From contig BRXU01000008.1 of the NCBI GenBank assembly GCA_030267565.1, forward strand, positions 2,232,001 through 2,296,000: DNA of 64,000 nucleotides. The letters are read 5' to 3'. Below are positions 32,843 through 43,720 of the stretch, one piece after another. Position 1 is the stretch's first letter. Each line of letters starts with the position of its first letter. The stretch comes from Pleodorina starrii. Taxonomy: Eukaryota; Chlorophyta; Chlorophyceae; Chlamydomonadales; Volvocaceae. Position numbers and translations under genes: made by a program. Under the pieces are notes generated by a model, which was not told the origin of the DNA, searched no databases, and was given only the letters and a program-made list of their open reading frames with translations.

Positions 32843-35800
32843 GCGCGACGGGGCGGTGGCGGTGGTGAATATGATATGCCGGCTGACCTCGTCGGTCCAA
32901 CCCACCGACCCATGGGTCAGGCCCTCAGGCTCCCACCACGGGATTCGGGAACTCACCCGGCTTGAGCGGCACCGTCTCAAGGGCTCCGAAACGGTCCACA
33001 TCGACGGAGAAGGTCAGACCAAACACCTCGTCCAGGGGCTCAGGACCGTCGTACTGCAGTACGGGGATCGATTTTGGCGGCGGCGCCAGGGGGGTGGTTG
33101 GGGCCGTCGTACAAGACACGGCAAAGGCGCGCAAACGGCACACGACGCATTACGTTTCGGCGGGTGTAATGCCATTGCGGCCCCCAGTGCCGAAACCCTG
33201 AAGACGTCCCCCCGAAACCGCGCCGAAGCCCTCCCCGCTGTCGCCCCCGCCAGGGTCGCCCCAATCACCTCACTGCAGTTCTTTCCCCCCTTCACTGCCA
33301 CGTCCCCCTCCCGCCTCCCTCCCTCCCGCCCCAGCCCCAGCCCACTCCCCACAGCTACACCAGTACCACCTCCCCGGGTCCCCTCACTAAACGTACTGCC
33401 TCCATCCCCTCCCAGCGCTGCGATACCATCTCCCCTCCCCTCCCCTCCCTTCCCCCCTCCCCTCCCCTCCATCCCCCGCCCTCACCTCCAGCAGTTGCCT
33501 CAGCCCCCTCGCCAGCCCCGGCTGCCACGCCTCCAAGTCCCGCAACCCCAGCTCCCTCTCCCGCCCTCCCCCTCCCCCGCATCTCTCCTCGCCCTGCTGC
33601 CTTGTCTTGGCCCACGCCGCCCCCTCCCCCTCCCCCTCCCCCGCTCCCGCCGCCCCCTTGGTCCTGGTCCCGGTCCTGGTCCGCAGGTGCCTCCCCAGCT
33701 TCTGGTACAGCAGCAGGGGCGCCGGGAAGTCCAGCAGCACTCTGTTGTACACCGCCAGGCCCAGCACAAGGCCCAACAGAAAGTAGCTGGAGGGGGGCTC
33801 CAGGGAGGACGGGTTGAACCTGCGAGTGGGCAGGGGCGGAACGAGGGCGGCAAAGTGCGGGTGCAGGCGGGGGTGGGAGGCGGGCGGGTGGGCAGGGACG
33901 GGCGGGTAGGGTGGGTGGGTGGGCGGGTAGGGTAGGTGGGCGGTAACGGCGTATGGAAGGGTGCACGCGGCAATCGAGATGTAACACGATGTGGCGCGGC
34001 GCGGGATCAGCCCAGCCAGAGGCCCAGCCAGGCCCAGCTAGCCCTCCCATCCGACATCCCTCCACACCACCACCCCCGCCGCACATCACCACCACCAGCC
34101 TCCCAGCACCCACCAATAGGTACGGCTGGCCTCGTCGTACGACATCATGCCGTAATCCGCGCTCAGCAGTCGCTCCATCAGCAGCGCAAAAAACTCCTTT
34201 TTTACTCCACCCGCATCGATACCCTCCTCACCGATAAAGTGAACCCTGAGAGCGGGAGGGGGGGGGGGCAATAAAGAAGAGACCGGGGCGTGTTAGGGGC
34301 GTGTCAGGGGCAGGGTGCAGCGTGTTAGGGGGTTGTTAGGGTTACTCAATCCCCTCCCCCTTCCTCTCCCTCCCCCTTCCCCCCCTTTCCCCACCTGGAT
34401 ACCCCCCCTCCTCGCCCCCCTCTCCCCACCTGAGCGGTTTGAGCAGGTCCCTCCGCGCCTGCCTGCCCAGCTCCTCCACCGCATCCGCCACCAGCGCAGT
34501 CCTGCGGACCCGCACAATGCACATGTCGCTGTGCACACCCGGCACCGAGCACTCGGCTGGGCTGGGAAGCTGCTTTGGGGAGGGGGACAGGCAGGCAGGC
34601 AGGAAGGGAGGCAGAGAGGCTAGGTTTAGGTTTATGCATCATCATCATCATCATCCTCCTCTTCCTCATCATCATCATCATCACCATCATCAGCACGACA
34701 ATCTTGAGAAGCACCGAAGGTGTGTGTTTCTTGCGATCCCACCTCACCCTCCCCCGCGGTCGGCGGCGACGCGGCCGCGCGCTCGTTTCATTTCTGCTGG
34801 AGTTATCAGGTAATCCTCAGGTACCGTAATATCCCAGGTAACTGCGTTGCGTTCCCTCGCCCCGGGCCGTTCTAATTACCTCCCCTCACCCTCCCCACTC
34901 GGTGCGCACCTCAATGGACCCTCCGCCACCTCGCGACTCAACCTTCTGGCCCCGCTCCCGCTCCCCCACGTCGTCAGGCCCTCCGCAACTGCCGCGACTG
35001 CTGCTGCTGCTGCCACTGCCGCTGTTGCTGCTGCTGCCACTGCCGCCGCGACTGCTGCTGCCACCGCTGCCGCTGCTCCTGCGCCGCGCTCGCGGCAGCA
35101 GCAGCAGCGAATACAGCCTTCGCAGCGACCCGCCCACCATGCCGCTCGCGAAGCCGGACCAGCCACCGCTCCTGCTGCCGCTGCTCCTGCCGCTGTCTCT
35201 GCTGCAGCCGCTCAGTGACGATCCACCGCCGTCACCGCCGCCACTGCCCCCCCGGCCGAGGCTGAGACTGCAGCCAGTGCTGCTGGCGCCGTTAGACTCG
35301 CGGCTACTGCTGCTTCTGCTGCTGCTTTGGGAGGCACCGCCGTGGCTGCTGCTGCCGCCACCGCCGCCACCGCTGCTACCGCTGACGAGGCTGCTGTAAT
35401 TGCAGCCTGAGGTCTCGGCCACGGCCGCACTGCTGCTGTTGCTGCTGTTGCTGCTGTTGCTGCTGCTGCTCCCGCCGCTGGTGTCGTGGCGGTGCAGGCC
35501 GTGGCGGCGGTTGACGGCGGCGCCGGCGGCTTTGACCAGCACCAGCCCCTCCGCCGCGCGCCGCTGCGCCGCCGCGCCCCTGCCGTACAACTGTACTTCC
35601 ATGCGCGCATCTGCCACGCTCTGTAGGGGCGGAATCAAACCACAACACCACAACACGGTGTGCGGCGGTACCACACCACAAAACGCAAAACACCCGGGGT
35701 AGTAGTGAGATGCGATGAGATGAGACATCCGTCCGCGTCCAAAGTCTCATCAGCAACAGCGCCCGTCAGCAACAACCATATACGATATACCACATATTGT

Positions 35801-38800
35801 TATATACATACATAAGTGTCCGAATCGCAAAATCGTTTCGTCGTACTGTGTTGGTCGTACATGTACTGGCCTCTGCCGTACCGTACCTGCTCCATCTGGA
35901 ACCTCGCCTCGAGGTGCAGCAGGTGCGACTTGGCGCGGGCGTTGAGCAGAAAGGGGTAGCTGCAGAAGGAGAAGGGCAGATCTCGGGGCGGGTGGGGACT
36001 GGCGGACAGCTCCTGGGGGGGGGGCCGGGGCGGGGGGGGGGAGGTGGGATGGGGGATGTGTGTGACGGGAGCAGGCAGGACGCCGGTCATCGAATCACTT
36101 CGCCAGATGAAACCCCCATAGTCCATCCTAAAACCCTAAAACCACCCTAGGACCCAATGCGGCCCCCATTCCCCTCCCCCGGTGAAGGGGAGGGGAGGGG
36201 AGGGGAGGGGGTACATCCCACCTGCGCCTGTCTCCACGCCGAGTAGTGGTCCTGCACGTCCAGCTTCTCAGAGATGAGGCGGTTGTAAAACACCTCGGGG
36301 GGCAGACAGTGGCTGAGGCGGGCGGCCTCCTCCACCAAACCCAACACCTGGATCACCGCCATGAGTGCCCCCTGAGGGTGGGCGGGTGTTTGTGTGTGTG
36401 TGGGGGGGGGGGGTGAGCGTGGGGGCGGGAAGGAGGGTGGGGGTGGGAGGTTATCCACGGATATGACGGAGATGGGGGGGTGGAGAAGGAGGGTAATGAC
36501 AGGAGGTTGTGACCGCAGCGGTGAAACGGAGGAGGCGTTGGCGGTCGGACCCAGGCCGGGGGGGTGCCGGATGGGGGGCAAGGAGTGCGGGAGTGCGGGA
36601 GGGGGGGGGCTAGGCAAGCGGGGCCCCGGGGCGCCAAGTGGGGGCACGAAGAAGGCCAGCCCCCCCTTGGTCAACCCTAATCCCTCCTCACTCCAGCCCC
36701 CCCTTGGTCAGCCCCCCTCCCCTCCCCCCTCACTCCAGCCCCCCCTTGGTCAGCCCCCCTCCCCTCCCCCCTCAATCCAGCCCCCCCTTGGTCAGCCCTC
36801 CTCCCCTCCCCCCTCACTCCAGCCCCCCCCCTCGCCTCACCGTGAGCTTCTTGGTGGCTCCCAGCTCCCGGGTGAGGTGGGACTGCAGGGGGGCCACCAA
36901 CCTCTTCTCCAGGAGGGGGCCTGGGGGTGGGGGGTGGGAGGGGCGGGGAGGGGAGGGGGGAGAAGGAGGGGTGGAGGATGGCGGGAAGGGGGGTTAGCCG
37001 CAGCCAAGGAATGGAGGCGACGCAGGGGAGGGGAATGAAGTGATAGCCAAGATGTGTGTGTGTGTGTGTCACGACAACCCGCCCACTCCCCTCATTTCCC
37101 TCCCTCCCCCACTCCCCCCAACCCCTCCCTCCCCCCACTCACCCGGGTACTCTGCCCACCAGCGCACCAGCCAGGTCCGCACCACCGGCGGCGCCCCCGT
37201 CACCGCCGCCGCCAGCTGGGGCACCAACTTGGCCGCGCACCGGGGCTCCGAAAGCAGTGGGTGCTGGAGGGCGGCCAACAGCACCTGGGGGGGCGGAGGG
37301 GGGCAGACACGTGTGTGTGTGGGGGGGGGGGGAGGGGGGTTCCAGGGGTGGGAGGTAACACAGAGAAGTGGGGAGAAGGGGGCAAACTGGGGAAGGGGTG
37401 GATCCACGTAAAGAAGAAGAAGAAGAAGAAGAAGTCAAAAGAGGCGACCAAAGGGAGGAATGCCGGAGACGGGCGGCGGAGGGTGTTGTGACTCTAGCCG
37501 GGTAGGGGGGAGGCAGAGGTGGACATGCAGGAGCGCTCCGCATCAGCTGATCAGTACATCATGCAACTGGTCGGCAACTGGTAGCAGCAGCAGCAGGGTC
37601 TGGGTCCTCCTCTCCTCTCAACGTCGCCTCCGTCCAATCGCCTTTGTTCGCGCCCTTCCTCAACATCGCCCTCTGGGGCCCCTCCCCCTCCCCTCTTTCG
37701 CCCCTTACGGGCTCAGGCCTAAACGTGTATAAACCTACCCCCACCCCCCACACACACGCCGCCCACACACACACACTCACACCCACCCCACCCACCCACC
37801 CCACCCACCTGCGCCCTCTCCGGTGTGTCCAGCTCCCCCATGTGGGCCCTCACCTCCTCCACCAGCACCGCAGCGGAGGACTGCAGCGCCGCCACCAGGG
37901 CGAAGCGGTGCAGCTCAGACACAGTGCCCGACAAGCAACCACCACCACCACCGTCATGACCGCCGCCACCACCACCACCATCGCCGCCTCCTCCTCCCCC
38001 CAGCAGCATCAGTCTCCGTATGCTGCCCAGCACCTCCTCCAGCAACTGACCGTCCAGTCCCACACCGCTGCGTCGACCGAAGGCGGCACTGAGGGCGGCG
38101 GGGCTGCCCAACACGGTGCGAACACCTGAGGGGGGAGGCAGGGAGGGGGAGGGAGGTGGAGGGAGGGAGGTGGAGGGAGGGAGGGAGGGAGGTGGAGGGA
38201 GGGAGGGAGGGAGGGAGGGAGGGAGGGAGGGAGGGAGGGGAGGGAGGAAGGGAGGGAGGCAGGGCGGAGGATCGACGCAAAGGGAGGCAGACGCGATGCG
38301 AGGGCGATGGGTCGTGAGAGGAAGTGGACACAGAGAGAGGCAAAAGGGAGGCGAACCGAGCCGGACATACGTGGGAAGCAGAGGGCGGCGGCAGCGGAGG
38401 AGGAGGAAAGAAGGAGGGCGGGCATCCGCCCCCTTTTTCCCACATTGTAAGGCGGCACCCACCCCACCCCACCCCACCCGCGGTGACTGCCTTCCAGCTG
38501 GCTGACAGGCGGGCCAGGTCGCTACCGCCGCCCCCCCGGCCAGATCGAGCCGCCTCCGTAGCGGTCTGGATGGCGGCGCGGAGCTTGGCAAGCAGCTGCT
38601 GTGGACCGCAGGCGGAGTACGGGACCTGCGGGGCCGGATACAGCGGGGGGGGGGGGCAAGGGGGGAGGGGGAGGGGGCAAGGAGGTTTAGAGGGGATAGG
38701 GCGCCGCCTCCCCCCGCTGCAAGGTGTGCTAAGGAGGGACACGTTACACGGGACACGTGAGAGAGTGGCGGCACGGCGCTGGGTTTCTGGCGGAGGAGCA

Positions 38801-41800
38801 CCCCACGGACGGACGGACCGACGGACGGACCTGCGGCAGCTCCCGCGGGCTGCACAGCAGTACGGCACTGCCGCCGCCGCGTGCGATGACGTCGTACACC
38901 ACCACGGCGCCTGCGCCCTCCGCCGCCGCGGCCGAGGGCCGCCGAAAGCGACCAAAAGCAGAAGCACCTCCGGCGCCCCCAGAGCCCAGATCCAGCCGCT
39001 GTGGCGTCGCGGAGAACACCACCCCGCCGCTGCCGCCGCCGCCGTCGCCGCTTGGCGCCCCGGCCGCCATGCCGCAATCCAGTGCCGCAGGTCCGCTGCC
39101 GTCCCCGGCGCATGGCTGCCGCGGCTGAGGCTGCGCCCCCGCCCCCTCAGCGGACCCCTTCCCGACGACGGCCGTCGCGACGCCGCCACAGGCCGCTGCC
39201 GCGTCGTGGCCGTACCCGTACGGCACTGTACCGCACCAGTACACGGCGCCGTCCTGCGCCAGGAACAACGTGTGCTGCGAGCCGCACGCCACACGCTGAA
39301 TACCAACAGCCGCCGCCGCCGCCGCACCCGCTGCCTCGCCGCCGCCGCCGCCAGTGGCGGCGCTGCAGCCACTGCTGAGCCGGGATCGCACGTAGGGCTG
39401 GCGACCAACTGCCGCGGCATCGCCGGCCAGCGGACCAACGGCAGCTGCCGAGGAGGGTCCCCGAGCCAACGGGACCTCGCCGGCGGCTGCGGTGGCGGCG
39501 GCGGCGGTGGGTGGCTGGAAGGCGTCGATGCGGCAGGGTGTGTCCCGGTCGTGTCGGTCCCCCAGCCCCAGCGCCCCCGCGGCGCCCTCCCCCCAGGCGT
39601 ACACGCCGTCGTCGGTGACCGCCACGGTGTGTCGAGCGCCCGCAGCCAGGACACGGACGTCCTGCGCAGCAGTACGGCAGTACGGGAATACAGCAGTACA
39701 GCAGGGACCAGGGTACTCGACAACAACAGCAGCACCAACAACAAGAGCAACAACAGCAGCAACAACAACGACAATACCAACAACACCGATAGCAACAGCA
39801 GCAATAGCTCGACGCAGCACCACACAGCTCGTGACAGGACCCCATCAGCCCCGGGGAGCGCGAATTGGGTCACCGGCAGCGTCAGGCGGCAGGTGGCCAA
39901 CGCTTCTCCCAACGTTAGGGTATATGTCCGGAGTTGCTCTCCGTTGCTTCCCCCGCGCAATGAAGCCCCAATCCAAACCCTAAAACCACCCTCCTCCTCC
40001 TCCCCCCTCTTCCCTTCTCCCTCTCCGTCCCCAACCCCATGCCCGCCCTCCCCACCTTGAGCGGCACTCGCCGCGGCTCCATCACCACCAGATCCTCCCA
40101 CCAGCCGCCATCCGGGCTGCCGTACTCGTCAGAACTGCCGTACCAACCGTCACTCCCGCTGGCACCCCCCGGCGAGCTCCCCGCGCCACTGTCGTCCACA
40201 CCGCCGCCTCCGGCCCTCCCGCAGCGCTCCACATCCCCCGGGCTGGAGGCGAGGGACTCCACCGCTGGCCCCGTGGGGCGCTCACCGCCGCTGAAGCAGC
40301 AGCGGCGGCTTCCGCCGGCGGCGCCGCTGCTGCCGCTGGCGGCATGTGGGTCGGGCTGAGCCGCAGGCGAGGGGCCAGAGCCGGCGCCGGCGGCACGAGC
40401 GGCGCCATCCGCGGTCGGGCAGGGGGCGGCGCTGGCGGCGGGGGTCGCTTCGTTGTGAGGCGACGGTTGCTCGTCTTCTCCTTCCAGAATGGCGGATCGG
40501 TCGGTCGCGAAGAGCCACTCTGTGGCGACTGCGTGTAGAAGGCAGGGGGGCAGGCAGGCGCCGTACGTTGCAGGGCGAGGCGACGGGCTTGTATGGATTC
40601 GAATGGATGAGTGATGCAGCGCCATGCGAAACGACGCGTGATGGCTTGGATCTTTGATTTGGATCTTTGATTTGGGTCTTTGATTTGAAATACGTCCGGC
40701 TGACTGCAAGGCGGCGTCAGAAGCACGAGCCGCGGCGATGAAACGGAGACGAGGCAACAACAGGCAAGGCGGGGCTCCGGCTTCCGGGGCAGGGGCGCTG
40801 AGGGCGGGGTTGGTAGAGTTGGTTAGGATCAACGGACACGTGCCGAGTCGTGTAAGAACCGCGGGTCGGTGCGTCCCTGAGGCTCCCGAGTGCCGAGTGA
40901 CGTAGGCACTGTACGGCAAGGGCTGCGGTACCGGGTAACGATACCGGTGCGGCACGCGTTCGCCCCTCACCTTCCACCCCGGCGTTGCCGGTCTCCTCCA
41001 GGGCAATCTGCGGGCGGGCGGGCGGGTGGGTTGGGCGGTCGCCTGGGTCAGGGCAGAAGTGGAGTGGAACCGAGCAGGGCAGGACAGAGCGGAATTGAGC
41101 TGAGACGGACAAGAAGCACGAGGTGGGCAGGACAGGTCAGGGTAGGGCAGGGTAGGGTAGGGCAGGACAGGGTAGGGCAGGTCAGGGTAGGGCAGGGTAG
41201 CCGGCCCTCACCCGCGCATGGCTCGCCGGGATGCCCATCTCCACCATCGCCAACAGCCACTGCGGGTTGACACGACCGCCGGTGCTGCCGCTGCGGGTGC
41301 GGGTGCGCCTGTTCGTTTGTGGACGGCCGCAGCAGCGCGAGGCAGGGCATGGGGAAATGGAAGGAATGAGAGAGGGGCGGCGGGGGAAATGGAGGAAGGG
41401 AGTGCTGGGCCCTGCCCACGACCCTAGCCTAATCAGGCGACGGGATGGGATGCGCGGCACGCCGAGCTCCGAAGGGCTCATCACCTCGACGGGCCCACCA
41501 ACACCAACCCCACCAACCCGACCCAACACGGCCCACTAACGCCTCGTCGTGTCCAGCACCACGGTTCGCCGCTGCACGGCACGACCCGACCCAATCCAAT
41601 CACCACACTGTGCACAGTCCCATGGGTCGCTCCGGACACGGGACAGCGACCAGGCCTCCAGGGACCCGGCCCCGGCCGCTGACAGCGCTCCCGGGCCCAC
41701 CCTCCCTCAGGACGAAGCCTTTGACCCGCCGCCCGAAGGGCCTCATCCCGTCCAAGCTATAAGGAGATCAACCAACCCCGGGGGCCAAGTCGCTGACTAA

Positions 41801-42876
41801 CCTCGTTACGGCTCGCCGCACAGACCCCGGCGTGCGCGGCGTCCCCGGCTGATTCGGGTACGGGGTCACGTTTGCACGGGCGCCGAAGCGCGGGGTACCC
41901 GGCAACCGCAGGTTTGCCTCCGGCTCCTGCTGCTCCTGAAGCTGCGCCGCCGCGGCGCCCGCCCCCAACCCCTCGTCCGATCCCGGCGGCCCCGGCAGCG
42001 GAATCCTCGCGCGCTGCGGCAGCGGCGGCGGCGCCCCGTCCGCAGCCCGTTGCTGAGGTACAGCCGCACCAGCCTCAGCCTGCAGCGCCGGCACCCCAGC
42101 CTCCTGCCCCAGCCCCAGCTGTCCAAAGTAGTTGCAGCCCCAGGCGAAGGCGTGGCCGTTGCTGGTGACGGCGACCGAGTGCGCGTCGCCGGCGGCGATC
42201 TGCACCACCGGCAGCGCCCAGAGCGCGCCCACGGCCGTGGGAGCGCGGCGAGGCCGCCGGTCGCCCAGCCCCAGCTGCCCCGACGCGCCGTCGCCCCAGG
42301 ACAGCACCTGCGACGAGGCCGTCAGCGCCAGGGAGTGCGCTCGGCCGGCGGCGAGCTGGCTGACCGGCCCGAAGGCGCGGAGGGCCGGCACGGGCGCCGG
42401 CAGGGGCACCGTGTCCGGTGCGGCGTCGCCCAGGCCGCACTGGCCGAAGGCGTTGCAGCCCCAGGCGAAGACGCCGACGGAGGTGACGGCGAGGGTGTGC
42501 TCGGAGCCGCACGCGACGGCGTGGACCAGCAGCGGGGAGCGGTGACGGGACGCGGCGGCGAGCTGTGGCGGGAAGCGCACCAGCTGCGGCGGCACGCGGG
42601 CGTCGTGACCCGCGGCGTCGTCGTCGCCTGCGGCGGCGGGAAGGGCGTGGCCGCACTGTCCGCGGGCGTTGCGGCCCCAGGTGAGGAGGTCGCCGCGGAC
42701 GGAGATGGCGGCTGCGTGGCCGTCACCGAGGCTGAGGGCGGCGAAGCAGCCGGCGGGGCCGCCCGAGGCGCCTGCGGCGGGGGCCAGCACGCGTCGGGCC
42801 TAGGCTATCGAAAAGGGAGATGAGGGGGAGTTCAGACTCGGGGTGTCTTACCCCAGACAAAGAGGTTGTCCTGCAT
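31377..42876 (-). CDS. HECT E3 ubiquitin ligase with RCC1 propeller split by a UBA domain
   Basis: Twenty exons in transcript order: 42876-42852, 42771-41802, 41290-41212, 41007-40971, 40528-40056, 39661-38831, 38625-38478, 38125-37809, 37284-37143, 36920-36841, 36371-36222, 36012-35887, 35620-34910, 34569-34430, 34245-34114, 33819-33486, 33053-32957, 32680-32520, 31985-31842, 31616-31377. All are GT-AG, in phase, giving 1778 aa. RCC1 units: MQDNLFVWG, GDLLTWGRNARGQCG, VACGSEHTLAVT, AAGRAHSLAL, AAGDAHSVAVT. UBA at about 338-382 (WLLAMVEMG, ALEETGNAGVE, TEWLFATD). Further RCC1 units at 529-805 (VLAAGARHTVAVTDDG, VACGSQHTLFLAQDG). A Ser/Gly/Asn-rich insert is in exon 13. HECT is about 1375-1778: VRVRRTALVADAVEEL, GVKKEFF, YWFNP, LVLGLAVYN, LDFGALR, YEGGYSRDTPVVRWLW, and PTAHTCFNTL with catalytic Cys1746. 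It would transfer ubiquitin from an E2 via that Cys. The 80-base first intron is the least certain junction. Confidence 0.88.
32758..32840. repeat. (CA)n microsatellite
   Basis: Eighty-three bases of uninterrupted CA repeat in the intron between the HECT ligase exons at 33053-32957 and 32680-32520. Its reading as Thr-His or Val-Cys repeats on either strand is an artefact. Confidence 0.98.
36661..36839. repeat. Minisatellite, about 42-base unit, four copies
   Basis: Copies of CTCCAGCCCCCCCTTGGTCA plus a C/T-rich remainder start near 36665, 36702, 36744 and 36786. The array ends at the splice donor (36840/36839) of the ligase exon 36920-36841, so it occupies the first part of that intron. Confidence 0.85.
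38116..38262. repeat. GGGA-rich simple repeat
   Basis: A run of GGGA/GGTGGA units lies just upstream (in transcript sense) of ligase exon 38125-37809. On the minus strand it is a long pyrimidine tract (TCCC repeats) leading into the acceptor. Confidence 0.85.
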
Positions 42877-43720
42877 TCTGGTCTTCAGGAGAGGGGACCT
42901 CGGCGAGACTGCGTAGGCGCCATCGTCGGGCTGGACTCCGCGGTCAGCAGCCTGCGAGGCGCAATAGCTCGTGTTATTTGGTTGAATTGTGGGTGCATAT
43001 CGGGTGCAGGTGTTGCTTGCTGCTGCTGTACGCGCGCACTGCGCATAGCCGCTCGAGGTTTTGGGGACGGCTCTTCCGCACCTCCTGGCGAATTGTCCGC
43101 ACGCGTCCGTTGAAGGGCGGCAGCTGTGCGTCATTCTGAGTTGACCTAGCAGGTTTTGACGTGTTCATGGGCAAGCCAGGCGCCTCAGGGGCGCGACTTG
43201 GACCCGGTGCTGCCATTAGAAGCCCTGCCTCGACGAAAACGTCGCCCTGCCTCGACGAAAACTTCAACGCGGCTCAGGCGTCAAAGTGGCTGAATCAGAG
43301 GTATGTGTCCACATAATTCACTTGAAGCGATGGGACCCCGGTCCGTAGTGGTGTATGCAGAAGGCGAAAAAGCCTGAGCTAAAAAGCGACAGCTGGGCCG
43401 GGGTATCGCTTTTCACACTGCAGTGAGTATAGACGATTGCCCAAACCAACAAGCGTGACAATGGGGTAGCATCTTACAGCCTCATGGCAGACTGCGATGT
43501 GAACGTTTGAAAGTCGGTTGCATTTTGCCGTATCGAGGCAACCGACAGCACAGCAGCATCGATGCACCGTGGCACGTGGAGTCCCAACAACGATTCGCCC
43601 CTTTGCGCAGTGCATGATACATTTTGTACACGAAATAACGTAACTTCTTTGCTTGCTTGCCCACTTGCTTCACTGCCGATTGATTGACTTTGGGCCCAAA
43701 CAGCTGCCGTTGTTGCCAGG
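42877..43720. promoter_or_regulatory. Divergent promoter region, HECT ligase / alpha-SNAP
   Basis: These 844 bases lie between two start codons facing apart (42876 minus and 43721 plus). No conserved coding was seen. A tandem CGACGAAAAC-type duplication is at about 43231-43263 (GCCCTGCCTCGACGAAAAC). No defined promoter element is claimed. Confidence 0.5.

Noticed and set aside
33780..33786. Apparent frameshift in the HECT N-lobe
   Set aside because: Re-reading the bases shows three, not four, T residues in the minus-strand run, so the frame is intact through YFLLGLVLGLAVYN.
32691..33935. Plus-strand open frame with a Thr-His repeat
   Set aside because: The repeat is the intronic (CA)n microsatellite; the rest is antisense to HECT exons.
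38324..40060. A 578-codon plus-strand open frame opposite the HECT ligase
   Set aside because: It overlaps RCC1 and pre-HECT exons on the minus strand, is Arg/Pro-rich, has no domain features and is a shadow of GC-rich coding DNA.
37954..40101. A 715-codon minus-strand open frame
   Set aside because: It reads ligase exons in the wrong frame and runs through introns with TCCC repeats; the RCC1 motifs appear only in the spliced frame.
42788..42799. Start of the HECT ligase at the GTG at 42790, read without an upstream exon
   Set aside because: There is a TAG four codons upstream and no ATG. Joining ATG exon 42876-42852 through an 80-base GT-AG intron to 42771 gives MQDNLFVWG followed by the RCC1 units in phase.
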